From Emticicia aquatilis (GTDB lineage: Bacteria; Bacteroidota; Bacteroidia; Cytophagales; Spirosomataceae), in the NCBI RefSeq assembly GCF_014644295.1, contig NZ_BMKK01000001.1:1-64000 (forward strand): DNA of 64,000 bases, read 5' to 3'. Shown in pieces: positions 16,501-23,884 of the stretch; position 1 is the first letter of the stretch, and each line of letters starts with the position of its first letter. The notes below the pieces were generated by a model. That model did not search any database. It worked only from the letters and a program-made list of their open reading frames with translations, and was not told where the DNA came from. The position numbers and the translations under genes were made by a program.

Positions 16501-18933
16501 TTAAAACTTAAAGTTATACGAAATCGAAGGAATCATTGAGCCTAAGATTGATAATTTATAAATATCAACTTTGTTGTAATATTGTGCGTAACGGGTTTTG
16601 GTTCGGAAAAATACCGAGTAGGCATTGCGAGTATTGAGAGCGTTGTAAATCGAAAAATTCCAACTGCCTTTAAATTTCTTAGTTTTATAAGGGTCTGCAT
16701 CAATATTCATCGCCAAATCAAGGCGTACATAATTCGGGATATTTGCTTGATTTCGGTTGGCATAATAAGGCACGACCAAACCACCTACATAAAATTTGGC
16801 AGCAGGATAAGTAATCGGACGGCCAGTACTGAATGTAAAGTTAGTAGAAAACGAAATCCGCTTAGCGGCCTGATAACTTGCAATGAGGTTGAAAATGTGC
16901 GGTTTATTATAATTGGGCGAAAAATACTCACCGTTATTGATGGTTTCTTCCTCAAATTTACTTTTCACCAAAAACTGCGTTTGTGAATACGTGTAGCTCA
17001 TCCAACCCGTAAGCAAACCGATATTTTTCTTTACATAAAGTTCAGCACCGTAAGCACGGCCTGTTCCTTGCAGAATAGATGCTTCGGGAAATTTATCGAG
17101 CAACAGGTTTGAGCCATCCTTATAATCAGCTACGTTGGTTAATTTCTTGTAAAAAAACTCAATCGAAGCTTCAATTTTATTATCATTTAGATTCTGAAAA
17201 TATCCAATCGAAATCTGGTCGGCAATTTGAGGTTTTATGTAATTATCAGCCGATTTCCAACGTGCCGTAGGCAAAGCGGCAGTAGTGTTTGAAATCAACT
17301 GAATGTACTGAATCATTCGATTCAAACTAAATTTGATGGATGCATTATCGTTCAGTGAATATTTGGCCGAAAAACGTGGCTCAATTCCACCATAACTTTT
17401 CGTTACTGAACCTTTGGCATAAAGAGTAGAATCAGTGAGGGTTTCTATACTCTTGGGCAGTCCGTCACGATAATTATAAGTATAGCCCGTTCCTCGATTC
17501 ATGAAAAACGAATACCGAACACCCACTAAAATCGAAAATTTCTTATTGAAATCATACTCATCATTGATATAAACCGCCGACTCTAAGGAACTCTCATTGC
17601 GAAGCGTAACAGGATTTATCTGCGAAACAGCATTATCAGGTCTGAGTTTACCAGGTTGAATCTGATAGTCGATTGTACTTAGGCCAAAATCAATTTTTTG
17701 TTTTTCGGAAGGTAAATAATTGAAATCGGCTTTGAGATTTTTATAGACAATATTCGATTCTAAACGAAACGCCAAAGCAGAATCTGGATTGATAATATTG
17801 GCATCGTATCGACTATAAACACCTACAATTTTAGAAGTCAGTTTTGTGCCAAACGAGTGTACCCACGAAAGCGTACCATTGGTAGTTCGCCAATTGAAAA
17901 GCGAAGAAGAAGCATTAACTTCAAGGTTAGCCAGCGAGTCGCCTGCTACTTTAAATTTATCAAAACCAGTAAAGCCAGTTAAAGCGATTTTGTCTTTTTT
18001 TGTGGGGCGAAACTCCAGTTTCGCCGTGATGTCATAAAAATCTGCTTTCGTATTTTTGATATTTTGTTGAGGGAGTAGCTTAAATAAATAGCCAACGTAA
18101 GAAAAACGACTGGCAACGAAGAAGGATGCTTTATCTTTAATGATTGGAGCTTCGAGCATCAATCGGCTACTTACAAGCCCAACTCCGCCTTGTCCCGAAA
18201 ATTTCTGAGCATTAGCATCTCTCAGATTTATGTTCAAAACCGAAGCCGTACGCCCGCCGTACTGAGCAGGAATACCGCCTCGATAAAAATTAATATCACG
18301 CAAAGCATCGGGATTAAATACCGAAAAGAAACCCATCAAGTGAGAAGCATTAAATACGGGGGCATTATCCATCAAAATAAGATTTTGGTCGATATTTCCT
18401 CCACGTACATTAAAGCCCGAAGCCCCCTCTCCTACGCTCGCTACTCCTGGCAATGAAAACAAACTTTTGATAATATCAAGCTCGCCGAGTAGCGTGGGTA
18501 GCTTCTTCATATTCTTGATACTCAGATTCGTAACCCCAGTTTCGAGCCTTTTGACGTTCTGCGATGCACTATTGGCCGACACCACAACTTCGTCTAAATC
18601 ATTGGCTTTTTCATCCATGATTATATCAACCATCAGGTTATTATTTACATCTACACGCTGGTGTTTCGTAAAAAAACCTTGATAACTAACCGTGATATTG
18701 AATGTACCCTTTGGCACTAAAACTTGGTAGCGACCGAGTGTATCAGAAAGTGTACCGTAGCCAGTCTCGTCAACATAGATTGCGGCTCTTGGTAAGGGTT
18801 TTTCGTTACTACTTTGTCGGATTACTCCCGAAAGTGTAAACTTTCTTTGCCCACAAGTAGTTGAGAATGAGAGGAATAACACAATAAAACACCCCCATAC
18901 CCCTAAAGGGGAGTAAAAGGATTTCTTTTTCAT
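16501..18933 (-). CDS. TonB-dependent receptor with carboxypeptidase-regulatory domain
   Basis: An 810-residue outer-membrane receptor. The start is taken at 18933 (MKKKSFYS), giving a normal signal peptide. That peptide contains the odd segment SPLGVWG, which is encoded by a dispersed repeat. A carboxypeptidase-D-regulatory-like domain follows (FTLSGVIRQSSNEKPLPRA), then a plug (GFNVRGGNIDQNLILMDNAPV, YRGGIPAQYGGR) and a beta-barrel ending SISYNFKF. This class, with DUF4249 lipoproteins downstream, imports an unidentified ligand powered by TonB. It heads the three-gene minus-strand operon. Confidence 0.92.
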   Translation of the reverse strand: MKKKSFYSPLGVWGCFIVLFLSFSTTCGQRKFTLSGVIRQSSNEKPLPRAAIYVDETGYGTLSDTLGRYQVLVPKGTFNITVSYQGFFTKHQRVDVNNNLMVDIIMDEKANDLDEVVVSANSASQNVKRLETGVTNLSIKNMKKLPTLLGELDIIKSLFSLPGVASVGEGASGFNVRGGNIDQNLILMDNAPVFNASHLMGFFSVFNPDALRDINFYRGGIPAQYGGRTASVLNINLRDANAQKFSGQGGVGLVSSRLMLEAPIIKDKASFFVASRFSYVGYLFKLLPQQNIKNTKADFYDITAKLEFRPTKKDKIALTGFTGFDKFKVAGDSLANLEVNASSSLFNWRTTNGTLSWVHSFGTKLTSKIVGVYSRYDANIINPDSALAFRLESNIVYKNLKADFNYLPSEKQKIDFGLSTIDYQIQPGKLRPDNAVSQINPVTLRNESSLESAVYINDEYDFNKKFSILVGVRYSFFMNRGTGYTYNYRDGLPKSIETLTDSTLYAKGSVTKSYGGIEPRFSAKYSLNDNASIKFSLNRMIQYIQLISNTTAALPTARWKSADNYIKPQIADQISIGYFQNLNDNKIEASIEFFYKKLTNVADYKDGSNLLLDKFPEASILQGTGRAYGAELYVKKNIGLLTGWMSYTYSQTQFLVKSKFEEETINNGEYFSPNYNKPHIFNLIASYQAAKRISFSTNFTFSTGRPITYPAAKFYVGGLVVPYYANRNQANIPNYVRLDLAMNIDADPYKTKKFKGSWNFSIYNALNTRNAYSVFFRTKTRYAQYYNKVDIYKLSILGSMIPSISYNFKF
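18891..18914 (-). repeat. CCCCTTTAGGGG-family repeat inside a signal peptide
   Basis: On the minus strand this reads ACTCCCCTTTAGGGG then TATGGGGGT, closely matching 61128-61150. It encodes S-P-L-G-V-W-G in the TonB receptor signal peptide. Confidence 0.8.
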
Positions 18934-18967
18934 AAATATTATTTGTTTTGTATTTAGTTTGCTCATT

Positions 18968-18998
18968 CTGTGGACTGCCGACCATTGACTGTGGACTA
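18968..18998. repeat. Dispersed repeat, AGTCCAC family (copy 2)
   Basis: On the minus strand: AGTCCACAGTCAATGG then TCGGCAGTCCACAG, the same 22-base spacing of AGTCCAC cores as at 3408-3438. It lies 3 bases beyond the stop codon of AMP nucleosidase. Confidence 0.75.
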
Positions 18999-19001
18999 TT
19001 T

Positions 19002-19775
19002 TTACTCAAATCTCAAGTGTTTAACCGATTCGCCTGAGTTTGCCAATTCGTTCAACGAATCAATTCCGATTTGTAGGTGTCTTTCAACAAAAGCTCCCGT
19101 TACCTTCTTATCGCTTTCTTCTGTCTTCACACCATCTGGAATCATCGGGTTATCTGATACTAACAATAATGCTCCGTGAGGAATGGCATTTACAAAACCA
19201 ACTATAAAAATGGTAGCCGTTTCCATATCAATGGCCATTGCACGAAGCTCACGCAAGTAATCTTTGAAAGCCTCGTCGTGTTCCCATACACGGCGGTTGG
19301 TGGTATAAACAGTACCAGTTTGGTAATCTAACTCATGTTTCTTAATCATTGAGCTAACTGCTCTCTGTAAACGAAACGAAGGCAAAGCAGGAATTTCGGG
19401 GCGAGCATAATCATTACTTGTTCCTTCGCCTCTGATGGCGGCAATCGGCAATATCAAATCACCAAGTTTGGTCGACTTCTTCAAGCCACCTACTTTACCT
19501 AAGAAAAGAACTGCCTTGGGCATCACGGCCGTAAGCAAATCCATTACAGTTGCGGCTACTGCACTACCCATTCCAAAATTAATGATGGTAATGTTGCCCG
19601 CCGATGCAGTTTGCATGGCACGGTCACGACCTTTTACTTCTACTCCGAACTTCTGAGCAAACATTTCTACATAATTACCAAAGTTGGTCAATAATATATA
19701 AGGTCTAAACTCTTCGAGGGGGGTGCCAGTATAGCGTGGTAACCAGTTTTTTACGATTTCTTCTTTTGTCTGCAT
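19002..19775 (-). CDS. amn: AMP nucleosidase
   Basis: It hydrolyses AMP to adenine and ribose 5-phosphate (purine salvage and adenylate balance, cytoplasm). The start is taken at 19775 (MQTKEEIVKNWLPRYTG, 257 residues), the usual short Bacteroidota form; an ATG 22 codons upstream gives an implausible extension. PNP/UDP-phosphorylase-fold motifs are FGMGSAVAATVMDLL, FLGKVGGL, RGEGTSNDY and AIDMETATIF with the catalytic-region Glu, then VSDNPMIPDG. Single gene, divergent from the HsdR-N gene. Confidence 0.92.
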   Translation of the reverse strand: MQTKEEIVKNWLPRYTGTPLEEFRPYILLTNFGNYVEMFAQKFGVEVKGRDRAMQTASAGNITIINFGMGSAVAATVMDLLTAVMPKAVLFLGKVGGLKKSTKLGDLILPIAAIRGEGTSNDYARPEIPALPSFRLQRAVSSMIKKHELDYQTGTVYTTNRRVWEHDEAFKDYLRELRAMAIDMETATIFIVGFVNAIPHGALLLVSDNPMIPDGVKTEESDKKVTGAFVERHLQIGIDSLNELANSGESVKHLRFE

Positions 19776-19888
19776 AATTTTAATGACGTAAATTTGTTGC
19801 GAAATGCTGTAACGTTCATTACAGGATATTAGAGTACCCAACCCAAAAATTACAACATTAGTTCCAGCGTACCAAAACTTTCTTTGTC

Positions 19889-20338
19889 ATGCACCAACTC
19901 AACCTTCCGACCTACACTTATAAAATTAAAGAAACGGATGGAAAAACTTATATTTTTGATGCAATTCGTAAGAAATATTTGGTACTAACACCCGAAGAGT
20001 GGGTAAGACAGCACTTCATTAATTTATTATTAAGTCATTATGGCTACTCAAAAAGCCTACTTCGACTCGAAGGTGGTTTATCGTACAATAAATTACAAAA
20101 ACGCACCGATATTGTGGTATTCGATAATGAAGGTAAGCCATTTTTATTAGTAGAGTGCAAAGCAGCTGATGTACCTGTCAATCAGGCAGTTATTGCACAA
20201 GCTTCTCGATATAACCTTACGATGCGATGCCCTTTCTTAGTAGTAACTAACGGAATCAGTACTTTTTGCTTTAAGGTTGATTTTGAAAATGGCAAGTACG
20301 AGCAACTCAAAGACCTGCCCAAAATAAATGGGTTGTAA
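19889..20338 (+). CDS. Orphan HsdR N-terminal-like nuclease domain protein
   Basis: A 149-residue protein matching the type I restriction enzyme R-subunit N-terminal domain (HSDR_N_2). PD-(D/E)xK residues are visible: Asp74 in RTDIVVF, then Glu89 and Lys91 in LLVECKAAD, followed by QASRYN. There is no helicase part and no HsdM/HsdS nearby, so this is not a restriction system. Such stand-alone proteins are common and conserved in Bacteroidota; their role is unknown, though the nuclease core appears intact. Confidence 0.87.
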   Translation: MHQLNLPTYTYKIKETDGKTYIFDAIRKKYLVLTPEEWVRQHFINLLLSHYGYSKSLLRLEGGLSYNKLQKRTDIVVFDNEGKPFLLVECKAADVPVNQAVIAQASRYNLTMRCPFLVVTNGISTFCFKVDFENGKYEQLKDLPKINGL

Positions 20339-20358
20339 GTAATTTACTCACAACCCAT
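20328..20358. terminator. Hairpin between convergent genes
   Basis: ATGGGTTGT and ACAACCCAT pair (9 bp, extended by AGTA/TACT inside) across the stop codon of the HsdR-N-like gene. No good T-tract follows, so termination is tentative. Confidence 0.5.
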
Positions 20359-20380
20359 GCTCGATTCAAGGCTTCAGTAT

Positions 20381-20848
20381 TTAGTTTAGACTAATCACAT
20401 TTTCGATAATTTCGAGAGCGTCAGTTTCGGCTTGTTTATCTTTATCGTCAAAGATGATAATCAAGAAAAAATTGGTGTGACTCTTAGGGTCAATCATCCC
20501 CGAAAACATCACTCGATGACCATCTTTAAAACCTTCTACATAATAACCGTCAAGCCCATCGCCTTCAATAATTTCTTCAGCATCAATTTCTTGTAGTTTC
20601 ATGGCTTTTGCACCAGCAATCACGGCCTCATCCATATCATCAGCCGAAATATTTTGCTCAAAAATGTGCATCATCAATTCCATGCCATCACCTTTCATTT
20701 CAAAGTCATTATCGGTATTTTTTGTTACTTTAAAATCATCAGGAACGGTGATTTGAAGTTTGTAATGTTCCCAGACATAAGTTTTATCGGCTATAAAGCC
20801 AAATGAAGAAAGCGTAATGAGTACGATAGAAGTAATTAATGTTTTCAT
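20381..20848 (-). CDS. Small secreted protein of unknown function
   Basis: A 155-residue protein with a signal peptide (MKTLITSIVLITLSSFGF). The mature part is acidic, with strands and helices suggestive of a small PsbP/DcrB-like fold (WEHYKLQITVPDDFKVT, GLDGYYVEGFKDGHRVMFSG); that assignment is only an impression. No catalytic motif was recognised. A TACCTTTG promoter element lies 47 bases upstream. Confidence 0.75.
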   Translation of the reverse strand: MKTLITSIVLITLSSFGFIADKTYVWEHYKLQITVPDDFKVTKNTDNDFEMKGDGMELMMHIFEQNISADDMDEAVIAGAKAMKLQEIDAEEIIEGDGLDGYYVEGFKDGHRVMFSGMIDPKSHTNFFLIIIFDDKDKQAETDALEIIENVISLN

Positions 20849-20894
20849 AGTTCAAATACATTTAATAGGTTAATAATGAGTAATATATCGGAGC

Positions 20895-20902
20895 CAAAGG
20901 TA
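20895..20902 (-). promoter_or_regulatory. -7 promoter element for the small secreted protein
   Basis: Minus-strand TACCTTTG fits TAnnTTTG, 47 bases before the ATG at 20848. Confidence 0.55.
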
Positions 20903-21048
20903 TCTATTTAGTTAGATTGCAGCATCAATATCGACCATAATTTTATCAACTGGTAAAGAATTTGGCTATCAACTCCCCTATTTTTATGATTTTGAGGTAA
21001 AAATCATTATTTTTTCAATCTAAATTTTTCATTATACATAATTATTCC

Positions 21049-21056
21049 TACCTTTG
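21049..21056 (+). promoter_or_regulatory. -7 promoter element of the rpsF operon
   Basis: TACCTTTG, a perfect TAnnTTTG, lies 51 bases before the rpsF ATG. The preceding ~100 bases are AT-rich and gene-free. Confidence 0.7.
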
Positions 21057-21059
21057 CAC

Positions 21060-21073
21060 CCTCATTTTTGAGG
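21060..21073 (+). promoter_or_regulatory. Leader hairpin of the rpsF transcript
   Basis: CCTCA-TTTT-TGAGG forms a short hairpin right at the expected transcript start. S6/S18 operons in many bacteria have an autoregulatory leader RNA, but the conserved core of that motif was not recognised, so a regulatory role is only possible. Confidence 0.35.
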
Positions 21074-21107
21074 AAAATAAATTTTATCATTTAACACTGT
21101 TTTTAGT

Positions 21108-21491
21108 ATGTTTCAAAACCAGTATGAGACAGTTTTCATTCTAACTCCCGTTTTATCTGAAACTCAGATAAAGGAAGCTGTCGACAAATTCAAAAAAACA
21201 TTAACTGATTCAGGTGCAGAAATCGTTCACGAAGAACATTGGGGACTTCGTAAATTGGCTTACAGCATCCAGAACAAGAATACGGGATATTATCAATTAA
21301 TTCAGTTTAAAGCTGCCCCTACGACAGTTGCAACTTTGGAAACTGACTACAAACGTGATGAGCGTGTAATGCGTTATTTGACTACGAAATTAGACAAATA
21401 TGCTATTGATTACAGCGACCGCCGTAGCAAAGGACAAATTGGCAGAAAAAATGTAGAAACAGCTCCGAAAGAAGCAGAAACTGAAAATTAA
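21108..21491 (+). CDS. rpsF: 30S ribosomal protein S6
   Basis: A 127-residue S6, starting [18 protein letters not shown] with the family pattern [21 protein letters not shown] and a basic/acidic C-terminal tail. It binds S18 on the small-subunit platform. First gene of rpsF-rpsR-rplI; only one base separates it from rpsR. Confidence 0.97.
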   Translation: MFQNQYETVFILTPVLSETQIKEAVDKFKKTLTDSGAEIVHEEHWGLRKLAYSIQNKNTGYYQLIQFKAAPTTVATLETDYKRDERVMRYLTTKLDKYAIDYSDRRSKGQIGRKNVETAPKEAETEN

Positions 21492-21492
21492 G

Positions 21493-21762
21493 ATGAGAAA
21501 CAACGCAATGTCACTCGTAAACGACCCTGTGGATAGAAAAGACCAGGCTCGCAAAAAATATTGCCGCTTCAAAAAAGCAGGTATCAAATATGTTGATTAC
21601 AAAGACGCAAACTTTTTATTGAAGTTTGTAAACGAACAAGGAAAAATCCTTCCTCGTCGTTTGACTGGAAACAGCCTTAAATTCCAACGTAAAGTATCGG
21701 TTGCCATCAAACGTGCAAGACACTTAGCTTTGATGCCATTCGTAGCTGATGGACTTAAATAA
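21493..21762 (+). CDS. rpsR: 30S ribosomal protein S18
   Basis: An 89-residue S18 with the [19 protein letters not shown] region and the C-terminal [31 protein letters not shown] typical of the family, here listed in pieces only for recognition. It partners S6 in the 30S platform and is co-transcribed with rpsF. Confidence 0.97.
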   Translation: MRNNAMSLVNDPVDRKDQARKKYCRFKKAGIKYVDYKDANFLLKFVNEQGKILPRRLTGNSLKFQRKVSVAIKRARHLALMPFVADGLK

Positions 21763-21767
21763 TTGTG

Positions 21768-21900
21768 AATGACCGAATGAATAAATGAGTAAATTATTAT
21801 TTTCTCATCAATTTATTCAAAATATTTACATTTTAACAAAACTGAGTGTTCGAGTATTTTTATTCATTAAATCTATCATTCACTCATTCAATCATTAATT
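21768..21900. repeat. Inverted GAATGAGTGAAT-type repeats between rpsR and rplI
   Basis: The 143-base gap contains GAATGACCGAATGAATAAA at its left end and ATTCACTCATTCAATCATT at its right end, the latter in inverse orientation. The same motif recurs at 59430-59445 and 59592-59621. No second promoter for rplI is evident. Confidence 0.6.
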
Positions 21901-21905
21901 AAGAA

Positions 21906-22349
21906 ATGGACATAATATTAAAAACTGATATTGCTGGTCTTGGATATAAGAATGACTTGGTTGCTGTAAAACCTGGTTATGCTCGTAACTATCTAATCCC
22001 GCAAGGTTTTGCTCAGTTAGCTACTGAGTCTAACCGTAAGATTTTAGCTGAAAATCTTAAACAAGCTGCTCACAAAGCTGAAAAAATCAAAACTGCAGCT
22101 TTGACATTGGCAGAAGAAATTGGTGACATGGTAATCACTATTCCGATGAAAACTGGCGAAAGCGGTAAAATCTTCGGACGTGTTACTAACACTCAAGTTT
22201 CTGACTACTTGAAAGAAAAAGGTTTCGACATTGACCGTAAGAAAATTACGATGGATGATGTGAAATTCGTTGGTGATTTCTCAGCAATCCTTGACCTTCA
22301 CAAAGAAGTTAAACACAAAGTAGCAGTTAGCGTAGTAGCTGAAGCATAA
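21906..22349 (+). CDS. rplI: 50S ribosomal protein L9
   Basis: A 147-residue L9, starting MDIILKTDIAGLGYKND with the N-domain signature VKPGYARNYLIPQGFA, a connecting helix (ENLKQAAHKAEKIK) and a C-terminal domain containing GKIFGRVTNTQV. Last gene of the ribosomal cluster, 143 bases after rpsR behind inverted repeats, and followed by a terminator. Confidence 0.97.
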   Translation: MDIILKTDIAGLGYKNDLVAVKPGYARNYLIPQGFAQLATESNRKILAENLKQAAHKAEKIKTAALTLAEEIGDMVITIPMKTGESGKIFGRVTNTQVSDYLKEKGFDIDRKKITMDDVKFVGDFSAILDLHKEVKHKVAVSVVAEA

Positions 22350-22376
22350 TTTAAGGCTTTGTGTAAAAATATAAAG

Positions 22377-22407
22377 GCGTGTATTTCGAAAGAAGTACAC
22401 GCTTTTT
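22377..22407 (+). terminator. Terminator after rplI
   Basis: GCGTGTA pairs with TACACGC around a 12-base loop, followed by TTTTTATTT. It lies 28 bases after the L9 stop and directly before the convergent PIN gene end. Confidence 0.75.
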
Positions 22408-22409
22408 AT

Positions 22410-22799
22410 TTAATAATTTATCAACTTTTGCGATGGTCGATATATTTTTAAATCTTCAACTAATGTAAAATCTGACAGATTTAATGTTAAAACCTCAAGA
22501 CTATTAGCTTTAGCAATAGCAGCAATTAGTGCATCTGGAATACCAATTTGACGACTTGATAAGTCAGACATAATTTGTACAAATATTTTGGAAGCATCTT
22601 TGGTAATACTATAGCGATTAAATTGTCGAATGAGTTTTTTAGTTTGTTTTTCTTCACCCTTTCGCATTCCAAAGTAAATTTCCCCAATCGTAACATCACA
22701 AATTGCTAAATTTTCGTAACCAATTTTCTCTAATTCACTGACAACTATCGAATTACCCCTAAAAATCTCAAAGATAATATTAGTATCACAGAGTATCAT
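22410..22799 (-). CDS. PIN-domain toxin (VapC-like)
   Basis: A 129-residue PIN-domain ribonuclease. Acidic active-site residues are visible: Asp5 in LCDTN, Glu40 in TIGEIYFG, Asp89 in GIPDALIAAIA, plus the terminal NLSDF. Such toxins cleave tRNA or rRNA when freed from their antitoxin. Its ATG overlaps the TGA of the upstream gene by 4 bases (ATGA), which indicates translational coupling in a toxin-antitoxin operon. Base composition is more AT-rich than the ribosomal genes beside it, consistent with transfer. Confidence 0.88.
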   Translation of the reverse strand: MILCDTNIIFEIFRGNSIVVSELEKIGYENLAICDVTIGEIYFGMRKGEEKQTKKLIRQFNRYSITKDASKIFVQIMSDLSSRQIGIPDALIAAIAKANSLEVLTLNLSDFTLVEDLKIYRPSQKLINY

Positions 22800-23134
22800 T
22801 TAACGCCACGTCCTCCCCACGCTTGTTTTCTAAAATCCGCAAAATCTTTCCATTCCGTTCTGTCTCTCCAAATACCAAACGTGTCATTGATTGCATTTTT
22901 AATTTCCACTGCAGTTCCCCCCTTTTCAAATATGGCATCAAGATAATTATCACTAAAAATATTATTCATATCTTCCTGCATATTTCTCAGTAAATCTTCT
23001 TCCTTTGCAACTTTTGAAACTAAATACTCTCCCTCTAAACGACTGTTGTTAAAAGTAATATTCATTTCTTTTAACATATCTATCAATAAAGCTTCTTGCT
23101 CAGGTGTAATCTCCAATTCTAAGATTGTTCTCAT
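22796..23134 (-). CDS. Probable antitoxin partner of the PIN toxin
   Basis: A 112-residue protein if begun at 23134 (MRTILELEITPEQEALL); an ATG six codons earlier would overlap the -7 promoter element at 23154-23161 closely, so the later start is preferred. The N-terminal half resembles short antitoxin-like proteins of Bacteroidota (ELEITPEQEALLIDMLKEM), while the C-terminal half (FGIWRDRTEWKDFADFRKQAW) is the part likely to wrap the toxin. It is not a clear VapB, MazE or Phd family member. The assignment rests on position and the 4-base overlap. Confidence 0.75.
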   Translation of the reverse strand: MRTILELEITPEQEALLIDMLKEMNITFNNSRLEGEYLVSKVAKEEDLLRNMQEDMNNIFSDNYLDAIFEKGGTAVEIKNAINDTFGIWRDRTEWKDFADFRKQAWGGRGVK

Positions 23135-23153
23135 CTTTTTCTTATTTTTCAAT

Positions 23154-23161
23154 CAAATCTA
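23154..23161 (-). promoter_or_regulatory. -7 promoter element of the toxin-antitoxin operon
   Basis: Minus-strand TAGATTTG fits TAnnTTTG and lies 20 bases before the preferred antitoxin ATG at 23134. Confidence 0.5.
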
Positions 23162-23192
23162 ATAAAAATTCATCAAAAAACAATTTGCTTTT

Positions 23193-23807
23193 TCATATCA
23201 ACTTCTCAGTAATAGCCAGTTTTATCAACTGGGCAGTATTCTGAACATCGTATTTGGCAAGCATATTTTTTCGGTGGCTGCTTACGGTGCTGACATCCAC
23301 AAAAATTAAATCGGCGATTTGTTGATTGGTGAGTCCATCAGCAATTTTTAGAAGTATTTCTTTTTCTCGACGAGTGAGAGCAGGAAGTTTTCGCTCGTCG
23401 GGCTTTTTGAGGGTGTTTGATGCCGAAATACTGAAATAGGTTTTACGTTGCATAACTGCCTTGATAGCGTCAACGATTTCGTATTTGGCAGCATCTTTCA
23501 GAATATACCCACTTGCACCGTTATCCATCATTTTTTTGATAATGCTTTTTTCATTGTTGATACTCAAAGCAATCACAGCAATGCTCGGATATTGGTCTTT
23601 CACAATCTTACATAGGTCGATTCCGTTGGTATCGGGCAAGTTAATGTCCATCACAATCACATCAGGTTGGTGGATGGGTAGTTTCGCCAAAAGGTCTTTA
23701 CCATTATCGAAACTATATGTGCAATTCATGCCATCTTCTTTATCGAAAATCGCTTTGATGCCCTCTGTAACAAGCGGATGGTCTTCAACTAAATAGATTT
23801 CGGTCAT
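23193..23807 (-). CDS. NarL/FixJ-family response regulator
   Basis: A 204-residue regulator. The receiver domain has Asp54 (VIVMDINLPDTNG), acidic pair VEDH at 7-10 and a Lys in YILKDAAKYE. A LuxR-type HTH follows from about 140 (LTRREKEILLKIADGLTNQQIADLIFV is the recognition region). It is encoded 74 bases downstream of the TPR histidine kinase, its likely partner, with an inverted repeat in the gap. Confidence 0.94.
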   Translation of the reverse strand: MTEIYLVEDHPLVTEGIKAIFDKEDGMNCTYSFDNGKDLLAKLPIHQPDVIVMDINLPDTNGIDLCKIVKDQYPSIAVIALSINNEKSIIKKMMDNGASGYILKDAAKYEIVDAIKAVMQRKTYFSISASNTLKKPDERKLPALTRREKEILLKIADGLTNQQIADLIFVDVSTVSSHRKNMLAKYDVQNTAQLIKLAITEKLI

Positions 23808-23831
23808 GTTAATTTGGGAATTCGGATTGAT

Positions 23832-23884
23832 GATTGTGGATTTGCGTAAAAAATCCTAAATCCACAATCTAAAATCGTAAATCA
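23832..23884. repeat. Inverted repeat between kinase and regulator genes
   Basis: GATTGTGGATTT (23832-23843) and AAATCCACAATC (23858-23869) are perfect 12-base inverted copies across a 14-base loop. AATCGTAAATC follows at 23874-23884, matching the unit near gltA (7519-7543). The hairpin lies in the intercistronic mRNA and may act on processing or partial termination. Confidence 0.65.

Noticed and set aside
19889-20338. Type I restriction-modification system
   Set aside because: Only the HsdR N-terminal-like domain is present; there is no helicase, HsdM or HsdS gene in the neighbourhood.
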